From: CAIKZJ01 sp964626015
Lineage (GTDB): Bacteria > Bacteroidota > Ignavibacteria > Tepidaquicellales > Tepidaquicellaceae
Assembly: GCA_964626015.1 (NCBI GenBank)
Contig: CAZVCC010000003.1
Coordinates: 47,887-111,886 of the forward strand
Reading direction: 5' to 3'
Length of the DNA stretch: 64,000 nucleotides
The notes below the pieces were generated by a model that was given only the letters and a program-made list of their open reading frames with translations, was not told the DNA's origin and did not search any database. Numbering within the stretch: position 1 is the stretch's first letter; every line of letters begins with the position of its first letter. This document shows, in pieces, positions 16,980-25,500 of the stretch. Both the position numbers and the translations under genes were made by a program.

Positions 16980-18963
16980 TATTAATCAGTTTCAAAAAAT
17001 TTATAAGATTATCACTACTTTGAATTTCATTTTGCAATGTATCGCTATAACTCTTAATTGCTTCTTTCAAATCAATTTCTTCTTCCGGTTCAAATGTATC
17101 CACGTATCTTGGCATATTAAGATTATATTCGTTTTCAATAATTTCATCCATATCTACGATTGAGAAATATCTTTTTCTTAATTCGGGATTGCTGAACATT
17201 TCAATTAATTCCTTACTAACATCTCTTATTGCCTGTCTTTCGCTTTCTGCCTGTTCTTCTGCTTCTTTTATTTCAGTATCCCGTTTATTCATTAGTTCAG
17301 TTAATCTTGCTAATCTTTTTGTCAAAGTTTTCTTTTCCGAAGCAGATAATTCATTTACTTTTAATTTTTCTTCTGTTTCTGATTTCTGCTTTTCTTCGTG
17401 GCTGTATTTGTTTTTGATTTCCACAATTTTATAATCCAAATCTTCATCAACCCAGCCAATTAATCTTTCCTGATGTTTTGGTATTACCTGTTTTGCAATA
17501 TTTATATCCCCCCACGCTTCAAGTTGAACTATCAACCTCATTACATCGTGCGGAAGTAATTCATTCTGATTTGAATTTTCTTTATACCATCCTTCCCTTG
17601 CGGCATAAACCATTAAAACTTTGTCTTTTCTTTCTTCGGATTTATTTTTGTTAAAGAAAATAATACTACCGGGAATCTGCGTTCCATAAAACAGATTTGC
17701 CGGAAGAACAACAATCGCTTCAATAATATTTTTCTTCTCTTCGCCAATACCTTCAAGAAAACCCCTGCGAATCAGATAATCTGTATCGGCTTTTCTATTC
17801 TGTCCATCTTCTTCCTCAGTTTTTTCAGGTTGTCCCCGGAATAATACACCTTGCGGACATACAACTCCAGCCCTACCTTTGTCATTCAAACTTGCAATAA
17901 TGTGTTGTAAAAAAGCAAAGTCGCCATTTGAGAAATCAGGAATACCGTAAACGAATCGGTTGTAAGGGTCTGCGAATTCATCTTTAGAAGGATATACCAA
18001 TTTAGGTGTTCCGTCACTTTTGGTTTCAACTTTGCCTTTTTTATCTGTTTTAGGTTTTCCGTTCAACCACCAGTTTTCCTGACTAAAAGGAAAATTAGCA
18101 ACTACAATATCAAACTGTGTTAAATCGCTTCCATCCAAGAATTTCGGGGTTTTAATTGTATCACCCTGACGAACATCTGCATCAAGTCCGTGAAGCATAG
18201 CATTCATTTTTGCGATAGCCCAAGTATTCCAGACACTTTCTTGTCCGAATAATCTGACATCTTTGATATTACCGGTATTTTCTTTTACATACTTTGCAGA
18301 TTTAATAAGTAATCCCATTGAGCCGCAAGTAGGGTCGTGTATCCACTCGCTCTTTTGTGGTTTAATCGTTCTAACAATTATTTCAGCGATTTCCGGTGGA
18401 GTATAGAATTGTCCCGCTGTTGTTCCGCTTTTATTTTCATCAGCAAATCTTTTTATCAGGTATTCATAAGCATCACCCAATACATCAAGAGAAACATTAT
18501 TGTTATCCAAAGGAACAGGAGATAAGTAATTAATCAATGAAGTCAAAACTTCCGAAGAAAGTCTTTTTCCGCCAGAACCATCAGGAGCGGGTTCATTCCA
18601 GCGGACAGCATTAATTATTCCTTTTAGTGATTTATTTGCTTCGGCAATTGATGTCAGGGAATTATCAAGTGTCTCGTTTTTATCATCCATCGGAACATTC
18701 TTGACATCTTCCCAGAAACATTTTTCGGGAATAATAAAATCGTGTGCCTTAACTTTAATTGAGTCAATTTGTTTCTGATTTAACTTCCTTCCGAATTCTT
18801 TTTCTTTTTCCTTGATTGTGTTTTCAATTTCCCAACTGTAGTTATCTGAAAGTCTTTTGAAAAATAGAAGTGTTAAGATATATGCTTTATAATCCTCAAC
18901 CTTGCCCCGTAAAATATCTGCCATACCCCAAAGGGTATTACCTAACTGCTGCTTGTTAATCAT
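16969..18963 (-). CDS. hsdM: Type I restriction enzyme, M (N6-adenine methyltransferase) subunit
   Basis: Starting at the ATG at 18963 (MINKQQLGNTLWGMADILRG) the protein is 664 residues. The frame can be extended to 19035, but that hydrophobic extension is not family-like. The SAM-binding motif lies in DPTCGSMGLL and the catalytic motif IV is NFPF in VVANFPFSQEN, a variant of NPPF/Y found in HsdM proteins. A long charged helical region (about 535-600) is typical of the C-terminal part that packs on HsdS. It methylates adenine at the sites chosen by HsdS. It is the first gene of the defence operon that runs to 7565. Confidence 0.95.
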   Translation of the reverse strand: MINKQQLGNTLWGMADILRGKVEDYKAYILTLLFFKRLSDNYSWEIENTIKEKEKEFGRKLNQKQIDSIKVKAHDFIIPEKCFWEDVKNVPMDDKNETLDNSLTSIAEANKSLKGIINAVRWNEPAPDGSGGKRLSSEVLTSLINYLSPVPLDNNNVSLDVLGDAYEYLIKRFADENKSGTTAGQFYTPPEIAEIIVRTIKPQKSEWIHDPTCGSMGLLIKSAKYVKENTGNIKDVRLFGQESVWNTWAIAKMNAMLHGLDADVRQGDTIKTPKFLDGSDLTQFDIVVANFPFSQENWWLNGKPKTDKKGKVETKSDGTPKLVYPSKDEFADPYNRFVYGIPDFSNGDFAFLQHIIASLNDKGRAGVVCPQGVLFRGQPEKTEEEDGQNRKADTDYLIRRGFLEGIGEEKKNIIEAIVVLPANLFYGTQIPGSIIFFNKNKSEERKDKVLMVYAAREGWYKENSNQNELLPHDVMRLIVQLEAWGDINIAKQVIPKHQERLIGWVDEDLDYKIVEIKNKYSHEEKQKSETEEKLKVNELSASEKKTLTKRLARLTELMNKRDTEIKEAEEQAESERQAIRDVSKELIEMFSNPELRKRYFSIVDMDEIIENEYNLNMPRYVDTFEPEEEIDLKEAIKSYSDTLQNEIQSSDNLINFLKLINNEL

Positions 18964-19062
18964 AACAATTAAAGTGATTAAAAAAAGAAATTTAGTGTTT
19001 TCAGAATCCTTAAAAAATGAATAAATGAAATACAAATAATTAATAAAATAATACTTAAATGG

Positions 19063-19265
19063 GATTTTATTCTTCGCTTAGAAGTATCAAGATACCTGAA
19101 AACCCTCATTGGGAGCGGTTTTCAGCGTTATAACGCTTTTAAACAGCATTTGACACCAAAGGTATGTAAATATACTCCCTCAACTCCAGTCGCCCAACGT
19201 CGGCTATTTATGCGCGAACCGGGGAGTTTTAAGGGGGCATTTAAGACCATATTTCTATATGGTCA
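19063..19265. other. Hairpin-rich non-coding region between hsdM and the polymerase-like gene
   Basis: The gap of about 340 bp (18964-19302) contains a chain of inverted repeats: GTATC-aa-GATAC (19084-19095); CTGAAAACC / GGTTTTCAG with a 12-base loop (about 19097-19126); the palindrome AGCGTTATAACGCT (about 19124-19137); CTCCC / GGGAG enclosing a GC-richer stretch (about 19175-19226); and GACCATAT-ttct-ATATGGTC (about 19245-19264). It is more GC-rich than its surroundings. A replication origin, transfer origin or structured leader of hsdM are all possible. No gene was found in it. Confidence 0.55.
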
Positions 19266-19302
19266 CCATAACAGCGTAAAATTTATCAAAAAAGTATAAT
19301 CT

Positions 19303-20592
19303 TCAATGATTTATTACTAATGAATTTATTATTTTATCAAGTGGGTCTTTACTTAATGATACATTTAATCCTGTTTTGATTTTAATTTCATCAATTATAT
19401 CTTTCCTCTGAATATTTTTTCTTAAAATCCATCCATCATGTATTTTAAGGACTAATAAATCATTATACTTATTACAAACGGTGTCAAGAATTAATCTTTC
19501 ATAACCATGTAATATATGAGACATTATTTTACTTTTCTGCAAATTCCTTTTTTTCCCTTCTGTTTTTATTTTCAGTTCTAATATTTTCCCGATTTCATTA
19601 ACGACTTCATCTCCTTTGACATATAGTTGCTGGATTATCATTCTTATGATTTTAAGTTCCTTTTTAAGCGAAACGAATGTATCATTTGATAATATTTTAT
19701 CTTTTATGTGTTCGTATTTTAACCCTGTAAAGCAACGACTTTTGTAGTTTGTCGCTCCAGAATTTACAAGAGCAGATAAAATATCTTTGGTTGTAGTCAA
19801 ATCTATTTCAAATTCTTTTGAAAGTTTCTCACGGAAATCCCTCTTAAACTCAATATATTTTTTGAAGACGGGAAAAAGATTGGCGTCAATATTGTTTTTC
19901 AATAGCAACTGATACAGAATTGAATAATGACAGTTCTCAATGTCATAATCATAGTATCCCAAACCGCTTAATAATACTTTTCTCAATTCTGAAGGACATG
20001 CCTGAAGATTACAGTCAGATTGTTGGTAAAGTCTGCCTGTATTACCTTCCTTATACTTAATCTGTGTTGAATTAAACAACAAGGAAATTAATTTGTATTT
20101 CTTCATTTTTAATTCCGATATGCTTTGAATATCATTCTTCGGTTCAAATACTTTGTTATAAGTTTGGAAATCCTTCTTTGATATTAAATGTTGAATAAAT
20201 TTTAATGCTCTAATACCGTTATCAACATTTATAATAATCTCATTATTTTTAGAAACATCTTTGGCTTTTATTTCACCTATATCAAATTCATCCAGAACTT
20301 TTAATAATTCGTCTGTAAACGTAAATGCTCTCGTAAATTCTTTGGGAATGAAAAGCGGATTTATAACCAAAAAGAATGGTGCTATTAATTTTTCCCAGTT
20401 CCTAAAATTAAGTTTTCGTAGATAACTTGCTTTAAAAGAAAAAACCATATCACTTTTAGAGTATATGTTATGGTTTCTTCTTCCGCAATAACATTTATAA
20501 ATCATATTGATAATAAAATTCCTGTGTTTTGCCTCATATTCATTAAGAACAGGAAAGTTTGTCAGTAAAAATTGATATAAATCGTTATACAT
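19303..20592 (-). CDS. Stand-alone family-A-like (PolA/T7-type) polymerase palm protein
   Basis: The ATG at 20592 follows GAAAGGAACTACC and gives 429 residues; an upstream ATG at 20616 would add eight. The middle part reads TGRLYQ, then NLQACPSELR, then YDYDIENCHYSIL. This matches the order TGRLSS / PNLQNIP / motif A of family A DNA polymerases, with a catalytic Asp (about residue 217) in DIENCH. A later LVLKIHDGWI matches motif C (HDE-like, Asp about 387). A lysine in KDILSALVNSG may be a reduced motif B. There is no 3'-5' exonuclease domain. It is probably a replication polymerase or primer-type enzyme of the element, but could be a single-subunit RNA polymerase relative. Confidence 0.6.
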   Translation of the reverse strand: MYNDLYQFLLTNFPVLNEYEAKHRNFIINMIYKCYCGRRNHNIYSKSDMVFSFKASYLRKLNFRNWEKLIAPFFLVINPLFIPKEFTRAFTFTDELLKVLDEFDIGEIKAKDVSKNNEIIINVDNGIRALKFIQHLISKKDFQTYNKVFEPKNDIQSISELKMKKYKLISLLFNSTQIKYKEGNTGRLYQQSDCNLQACPSELRKVLLSGLGYYDYDIENCHYSILYQLLLKNNIDANLFPVFKKYIEFKRDFREKLSKEFEIDLTTTKDILSALVNSGATNYKSRCFTGLKYEHIKDKILSNDTFVSLKKELKIIRMIIQQLYVKGDEVVNEIGKILELKIKTEGKKRNLQKSKIMSHILHGYERLILDTVCNKYNDLLVLKIHDGWILRKNIQRKDIIDEIKIKTGLNVSLSKDPLDKIINSLVINH

Positions 20593-20738
20593 GGTAGTTC
20601 CTTTCGGACCGCACATCTATTGTAATAAAAACATTTTTTCAGTTTGATTTTTTTCTTACAGTAGAGGAGGATTTTATTTAAATTAATAATAAAAAAATTT
20701 TTTATAATTGGGAAAAAGGGTTTAGTTAAAACCAGAAG

Positions 20739-21236
20739 TCAGATTTTAGCAAAGTTTATTTGTTTTCCTATATTCAGACCATGAGTAAACCAAGCAGTAG
20801 CAAACCAACTTCCTGAACCTTTCCCAGAGGGTGTTTTGAAATTTATTCTTTTGTTCAAGAATATTATTTCTACTCCATATTCTTCAAATAATTTCTGTCT
20901 TTTTTCTGTTTCCAATGTTGTAAGTGGTAATAAAAAAGCAAAAGGTTTGTTTAGATTATATGCTCTTTCCAGAAATTTTTGCTTGATTGAATATGGTGGA
21001 TTTGTTATGATACAGTCATAATTTAACGGTTCATATTTCAGAAAATCAAATCCTTGTTTTACATCTGTTCCGATAACCCGAAACCCCCTATTTTTAAATT
21101 CTTCAACCAAATTTCCGTCACCAGAAGCACACTCCCATATTGCCCATTCTTTTCGCAAATAAGGGAATAATGGATACAGTGCTTCCTTTGGTGTTTGAAA
21201 ATCATTTGAAGAAATATTTTTTAAAGGGGGTCTCAT
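20739..21236 (-). CDS. Small SAM-dependent DNA methyltransferase-like protein
   Basis: The 165-residue protein contains WECASGDGNL (motif I, SAM binding), VIGTDV (motif II) and the catalytic NPPY in CIITNPPYS. It lacks a separate target-recognition domain, as in many small phage-encoded adenine methyltransferase-like proteins. It may methylate DNA of the element to evade host restriction, but substrate is not established. It lies 11 bp downstream of the ParB-like gene in the same direction, and the two probably form a unit. Confidence 0.78.
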   Translation of the reverse strand: MRPPLKNISSNDFQTPKEALYPLFPYLRKEWAIWECASGDGNLVEEFKNRGFRVIGTDVKQGFDFLKYEPLNYDCIITNPPYSIKQKFLERAYNLNKPFAFLLPLTTLETEKRQKLFEEYGVEIIFLNKRINFKTPSGKGSGSWFATAWFTHGLNIGKQINFAKI

Positions 21237-21247
21237 TTATTAATCAA

Positions 21248-22135
21248 TCATTTATTCAAGTAAATTCTTATTTTGAAGTTCTGATTTTCAAAAGAATAAT
21301 AATTCTTTACCGGCTTCATATCCGAAATTATACTTTCAATGGAAACTTCCCTTAATTTATTTGATGTTTGGCGTATCCCTTCTTCCGATTTAATTTCCTC
21401 AATAAGTTTTAAGTCTTTTTCTTTTTTAAAGATATCTCTTGTTGGGATACTTACTTTTTTATTCTTATTAAGGTCTTCATATAATTTGATAATCGCTTCG
21501 GTTTTCTTCTCCAAATCAAAATCCGCAAAATTTATAATTTCTTCGTTTGTTAAGCCAATATCATCTTTTGTTACTCGTTCATCACCAAAACCCTCTTCAA
21601 TATCATTCAATCCTTTTCTTATTTCTTCCAAACCTTCAGCATAATCAGCATAATTGAATAATGAACGTCGTGATATTTTGTTCTCCTTTGCAATTGATTC
21701 TGCTGTTTTCTCCAGTGCAAATTTTGCACTCTTGGTTTCACCATCACCAATATCTTTATTGTATTCCCTCGCCCATCTTTTTTTATTAAATAAAACACCT
21801 ATCAGATAATTCCGATATCGGAAATCTAAATTTCTTCTGCCGAGTTGGTTTTCAATTATCCATTCAATCTTCTCATCTTCAGTATCAAAAGTTATTTCTT
21901 TTATTAGGAAAGAAATTTTGTGTTCCCTACATATTTTGAACCTGTTGTCTCCATCAACAATATTCCATGAATTATCAATATAAATAAACTCCCGACACCC
22001 ATATTTTTTAATGTTTGCTTCAAGTCTTTCATATTCATCCTCACTTAAAGGAGGAATAAGATAATTATATCTTGTATTTCTACTAATTTTATCTCCGATA
22101 TCCTCGGATTTTAATATTTCTTCACTTATTTTCAT
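21248..22135 (-). CDS. ParB/sulfiredoxin-fold N-terminal domain protein
   Basis: The 295-residue protein begins with a ParB-like nuclease/NTPase domain: NYLIPPLSEDEYERL, then the hallmark IVDGDNRFKICREH near residues 57-70. A basic region (FRYRNYLIGVLFNKKRW) and a helical, acidic C-terminus follow. Start choice is supported by AAAGAAAGGACCTTATA before the ATG. Without a parA partner it is more likely a phage/ICE-type regulator or nuclease than a partition protein. It is paired with the methyltransferase at 20739-21236. Confidence 0.8.
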   Translation of the reverse strand: MKISEEILKSEDIGDKISRNTRYNYLIPPLSEDEYERLEANIKKYGCREFIYIDNSWNIVDGDNRFKICREHKISFLIKEITFDTEDEKIEWIIENQLGRRNLDFRYRNYLIGVLFNKKRWAREYNKDIGDGETKSAKFALEKTAESIAKENKISRRSLFNYADYAEGLEEIRKGLNDIEEGFGDERVTKDDIGLTNEEIINFADFDLEKKTEAIIKLYEDLNKNKKVSIPTRDIFKKEKDLKLIEEIKSEEGIRQTSNKLREVSIESIISDMKPVKNYYSFENQNFKIRIYLNK

Positions 22136-22270
22136 TATAAGGTCCTTTCTTTTATGATATATTTTAAAAAGTTTTATTTTTAAATATTATTTCTGGTATT
22201 ACTTTATATTTTCATTAGTATATTTTCTTTGCTTTTTTATACTTCCGGAAGCAAGCAGCGCATATCTGTA

Positions 22271-22519
22271 TTAACGTCGCATCAAAAATACGTATTCGTG
22301 TTGGTCTATCATTTTTTGCTTCAAAAGAATTTTTAAAAACGCATAATATGATTCCCAATTTTGTTTCAATTCGGGCGTAGCATATTCTCTTTTGTTTTCT
22401 ATCATTCCAACTATTTTTAAAAATTCGCTTTGAGTAAATCCTTTAACTTTCTTTTTACAAACACCCATTTCTTTGTAATACTTTTTAGTGTTTTCTATAT
22501 CTGTAGATATTTCTATCAT
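22271..22519 (-). CDS. 82-residue hypothetical protein
   Basis: A small basic helical protein preceded by AAAGGATAAACAA at its ATG. It ends HEYVFLMRR. No family is recognised. It lies 11 bp after the 160-residue gene in the same orientation and probably shares its transcript. Confidence 0.6.
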   Translation of the reverse strand: MIEISTDIENTKKYYKEMGVCKKKVKGFTQSEFLKIVGMIENKREYATPELKQNWESYYAFLKILLKQKMIDQHEYVFLMRR

Positions 22520-22530
22520 TTGTTTATCCT

Positions 22531-23013
22531 TTAATTTAGATTATTAAAAAAATTTATTTGGTCTAATAACTCATTGGTATTTAATGCTATATATTCATCA
22601 TAAGTCATACCTGAACAATGAATATTATATAGCAATGACATCAATTCTTGTTGTTCATTAAAATCTTCTATATCATTTTCATAAACCATTTCCCAAAAAA
22701 TAGAAATAGTTTTTTCATCATATTCAATTTCCAAGTCTGGATGCATATCCCTTCTGGCATCTCTATCGTATTTACTATAATTTGAATAAGGAAAACCTTT
22801 TACATATTTTTTGTAATGATTAAAGATTTTCTTTAATCTTTGAGACAAATCATAACCTAAATGCTTATGTCTGACAGGTCCTTTTAGTATTTTGGAACTG
22901 TCAATAACCATTTCTTTTTCATTCCCATTCTCATCTATTATAGGATTTCCGTTTTTATCTGCTACAATAAATTTTTTAAAAAATCCGGTTTCTTTCTTTT
23001 CTGTTGTTTTCAT
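22531..23013 (-). CDS. 160-residue hypothetical protein
   Basis: The N-terminus reads like a short extended segment (FVADKNGNPIIDENGNEKE), followed by a mixed helical region ending INFFNNLN. No recognised domain. It is the leading gene of a small minus-strand pair and is separated from the next gene upstream by a 258-bp gap containing two inverted repeats, so it probably has its own promoter. Confidence 0.6.
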   Translation of the reverse strand: MKTTEKKETGFFKKFIVADKNGNPIIDENGNEKEMVIDSSKILKGPVRHKHLGYDLSQRLKKIFNHYKKYVKGFPYSNYSKYDRDARRDMHPDLEIEYDEKTISIFWEMVYENDIEDFNEQQELMSLLYNIHCSGMTYDEYIALNTNELLDQINFFNNLN

Positions 23014-23066
23014 AAAGTTTGTGTTTTGGTTTTTAATTTAATAATTTGTATGATTTAGTTTTATAT

Positions 23067-23098
23067 TGGTGGCATTGCACGGTCAAACAATGCCACCA
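23067..23098. terminator. 11-bp hairpin, possible terminator
   Basis: TGGTGGCATTG (23067-23077) and CAATGCCACCA (23088-23098) are exact complements. A TTTT tract follows on the plus strand only, so for the minus-strand genes around it the hairpin may be a terminator or an operator. Confidence 0.5.
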
Positions 23099-23202
23099 TT
23101 TTAGTAAGCAGAAGTGAATAGTGACTAATTACCCACTCCATAAATAGTATCTTATCATTTTCATTTTTACATACCTATATCATCTTGTTCGCTTACCATG
23201 CA

Positions 23203-23237
23203 GAAAGTTATAACCCATACCCAAGAAAATAACTTTC
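23203..23237. repeat. 9-bp inverted repeat upstream of the 160-residue gene
   Basis: GAAAGTTAT (23203-23211) is repeated inverted as ATAACTTTC (23229-23237). It lies 35 bp past the stop of the acidic 151-residue gene and could be part of its terminator or an operator. Confidence 0.4.
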
Positions 23238-23271
23238 GCATTATAAAGTCATAGAAAATTTCATTTTTATT

Positions 23272-23727
23272 CTATCCGAACATTGTAGGAAAGATTACAT
23301 CTTCAATTTCACGTGCTTTTTCTTCAAGTTCGTCTAATCTCTCATCTATTTCGCCTATATCATCTATCTCGTCAATACTTGGTTCAATATTTTCAAGTGT
23401 ATTTGCGGCTTCTTCTACCTCACAATATTTCATTGTATTTTCCAGATTTGTCCCTTGCATATTGTCTCTCCAGTTCACCATTTCATCTGTTAACTCTTCA
23501 AGTTCACCGAAATCAATGCTTGTGACAATTTCGTTTATAGATTCAATAAGACTTTCTTTTTCTTCGCTCATCATCTCCTCATAATTTTTTTCGTCAGTTA
23601 AGATTCTAATATCTTCTATTGCCGAATATATCTCTTGCACTTGTTCTTCGGCTCGTCTTGCCCTGCTTCTGTATTTGGGTCTGGATGTTTTTTTTGTATC
23701 TTTTGTTTTTTCAATTAAGTTTTCCAT
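23272..23727 (-). CDS. Acidic helical 151-residue protein
   Basis: A short basic N-terminus (TKKTSRPKYRSRARRAEEQ) precedes a strongly acidic, heptad-like helical body (about 35-140) ending EDVIFPTMFG. Proteins of this composition occur in phage genomes as scaffolding-like or nucleic-acid-mimic proteins, but none is recognised here. An anti-restriction (DNA-mimic) role could be considered because of the acidity. It starts 2 bp after the stop of the 44-residue gene. Confidence 0.6.
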   Translation of the reverse strand: MENLIEKTKDTKKTSRPKYRSRARRAEEQVQEIYSAIEDIRILTDEKNYEEMMSEEKESLIESINEIVTSIDFGELEELTDEMVNWRDNMQGTNLENTMKYCEVEEAANTLENIEPSIDEIDDIGEIDERLDELEEKAREIEDVIFPTMFG

Positions 23728-23729
23728 GA

Positions 23730-23864
23730 TTAATTTCCCTTATTTAAAGTTTGCAAAATGTTAATAGTTGTTTTTTTATTAAGTAAATATTCGTAAAAGT
23801 ATATCGTCATATTATTCTTCCTTGGTGAAATATTTCCTAAATGTTTCCATTTTCCTTCATTCAT
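23730..23864 (-). CDS. 44-residue small protein
   Basis: The ATG at 23864 is preceded by AAAGGAGAAATAAT, a strong ribosome binding site, and overlaps the upstream gene's stop as ATGA. The product begins MNEGKWKHLGNISPRK and ends LQTLNKGN. It fills the space between two co-oriented genes exactly, which supports translation. No function can be assigned. Confidence 0.55.
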   Translation of the reverse strand: MNEGKWKHLGNISPRKNNMTIYFYEYLLNKKTTINILQTLNKGN

Positions 23865-24088
23865 ATTATTTCTCCTTTATTAATTATTTGTTTTTGAATT
23901 CCACAATTAAAGCAGAGCCACCATTTTCTATGGTATCCACCACCATGCTTAATTCCCGGCTGCCATTCGCACCCACAATTTGTGCATCTTATCCACCAAT
24001 CAAGATTCTGCTGATATGTCTCTATACAAAATTTGCTCATAGTTTTTTTATAGACCGGATATCGTTTTTTTCTTTTTATTTTTTCCAT
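23861..24088 (-). CDS. 75-residue zinc-ribbon protein
   Basis: Two cysteine pairs (CTNCGCEW and CFNCG) about 25 residues apart, with conserved-looking tryptophans and WQPGIKHGGG between them, define a small zinc ribbon. Its basic N-terminus would suit nucleic-acid binding. It belongs to the minus-strand phage-like operon 23272-25435 and overlaps the next gene by 4 bp. Confidence 0.65.
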   Translation of the reverse strand: MEKIKRKKRYPVYKKTMSKFCIETYQQNLDWWIRCTNCGCEWQPGIKHGGGYHRKWWLCFNCGIQKQIINKGEII

Positions 24089-24121
24089 TGTTGTGATATT
24101 TAGTTTAATAAAAGTTTTGCT

Positions 24122-24532
24122 TCATAATATTACCTTATTAGAAATCGGAATAGTTTTCAAACTGTTCTTTGTTGTCTTGATAATATCCTTTGGCTTAATT
24201 TTAATAATGTAACTTTCCAATTCCGATATTTCCTTTTTAATTTTTTCAATATCGTTCTTTTCTAATTCTATATATGGAGAAAATCTTTCTTTTATGAATT
24301 TTTCTGCTTGTTCCCGCGTATCAAAAAATTTATATGCTTCACAATGGACAGAATGCACATTATCTAACACATAACAACTTTGACTTTCTTCTTCTATCTT
24401 ATTAAGCGCAATGGTTTTTGCTGCTTTTATACCCGCTAATTTCTTATTCAAATTTTTTGAATGTGTCCTTAAGGACTTTAAAAGCAGTATTTTTTGTTCT
24501 TCGGATAATTCCAATACAAAATATTTATTCAT
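24122..24532 (-). CDS. 136-residue hypothetical helical protein
   Basis: The protein starts MNKYFVLELSEEQK and is mostly helical with a DNVHSVHCEAYKFFDTREQAEKF segment in the middle split by a loop. No family recognised. A GAAAGGTAGG ribosome binding site precedes the ATG. It lies 9 bp after the DUF5131 gene. Confidence 0.6.
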   Translation of the reverse strand: MNKYFVLELSEEQKILLLKSLRTHSKNLNKKLAGIKAAKTIALNKIEEESQSCYVLDNVHSVHCEAYKFFDTREQAEKFIKERFSPYIELEKNDIEKIKKEISELESYIIKIKPKDIIKTTKNSLKTIPISNKVIL

Positions 24533-24541
24533 TATAGAAAC

Positions 24542-25435
24542 CTACCTTTCTTTTGTTAGACTTTCGTCTTTTATGTTTATTATTAAATTATTTTGATTAA
24601 TACTTTCGGGAAATTCGTGATATACTACTCCATCCAGCAATTTTGCTTTGTCCTCTTTTCGGAAACCCGCACTTTGCTTGAAGAAAAACGGAATATTCCT
24701 TTCTCTGCATTGATTTCGTATATCTCTTGCCCATTCGTGCGGCATTGGTCTGAAGTTTCTTCCTGATTCTCCCCCGACAACTATAAAATTTATTCCAGAT
24801 AAATTCATATTTGGTAATGGTCCTATTAATGGTTCAAGCGAAAGCCATTTTAGTTTTGCACCTGTTTTCCGCAAACTATCTATTCTATATAGATAATCTG
24901 AATTTTCAACACTACACCCCATCCAGATATTAGGTGTCCAGTTTAATTCAGGTGACAATTCCAACAATCTACTATCCCGCTTCGTTAGAACCTGAAAGAT
25001 GTGCTGTGGACATTCATTCATTACCTTAAAGACTTTCTTTATAAATTCGGTCGGAACGTCCTTATGGAACAAATCACCCATAGATACAGTGAATATCATA
25101 CTTGGTGTCTTTCTCTTATAAGGAATATCCAGCCGACTTTCAAAGCATCTGACATTTTCAAAGTTTCCCAAGACTTTATTAAATCTTTGAAACCAAGATT
25201 TTGTATAGCAGTTCAAACAACCAGCCGAACACATGGTGCATCCCATTACGGGGTTCCAAGTAAAAGAACACCAAGGGATTTTATCGTAAATCGGCATCAA
25301 CGAAGGTGTTGCTATATCTTCTGTTATTTCGCTGATATATTTTCTCCCGGAATCAGTAGAAACGGGCTCTATTAAGGAAAGAGTGTCCTTATTTCCTTTT
25401 ACCATTTGTTTAATATTTTTATTTTTGAAAAACAT
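24542..25435 (-). CDS. DUF5131 / phage Gp37-Gp68 family protein
   Basis: The 297-residue protein has the family's opening motif IPWCSFTWNPVMGCTMC, followed by SAGCLNCYTKSW. The clustered cysteines (CTMCSAGCLNC) resemble a radical-SAM type Fe-S site. Later motifs ECPQHIFQVLTKR, NIWMGCSVENSDY and VVGGESGRNFRPM match what I recall for Gp37/Gp68. These proteins occur in phages and integrative elements, and their reaction is not established. It heads a minus-strand operon of small proteins, divergent from the wHTH gene at 25501. The ATG at 25435 is kept; a later ATG at 25405 is also possible. Confidence 0.85.
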   Translation of the reverse strand: MFFKNKNIKQMVKGNKDTLSLIEPVSTDSGRKYISEITEDIATPSLMPIYDKIPWCSFTWNPVMGCTMCSAGCLNCYTKSWFQRFNKVLGNFENVRCFESRLDIPYKRKTPSMIFTVSMGDLFHKDVPTEFIKKVFKVMNECPQHIFQVLTKRDSRLLELSPELNWTPNIWMGCSVENSDYLYRIDSLRKTGAKLKWLSLEPLIGPLPNMNLSGINFIVVGGESGRNFRPMPHEWARDIRNQCRERNIPFFFKQSAGFRKEDKAKLLDGVVYHEFPESINQNNLIINIKDESLTKER

Positions 25436-25500
25436 TATTTATTAATCTTGATACAACATAAAAATATTTTTGCCATTTTACATTAATTTCCAAAAGTCAA

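Noticed and set aside
19123..19265. Integron attC site (GCGTTATAACGC resembles core sites)
   Set aside because: The palindrome lacks a paired second simple site with the expected R/L box layout, and no integron integrase or cassette array is present.
21248..22135. Plasmid-type ParA-ParB partition system
   Set aside because: No parA gene and no parS-like repeats were found; the ParB-like fold alone also occurs in regulators and nucleases.
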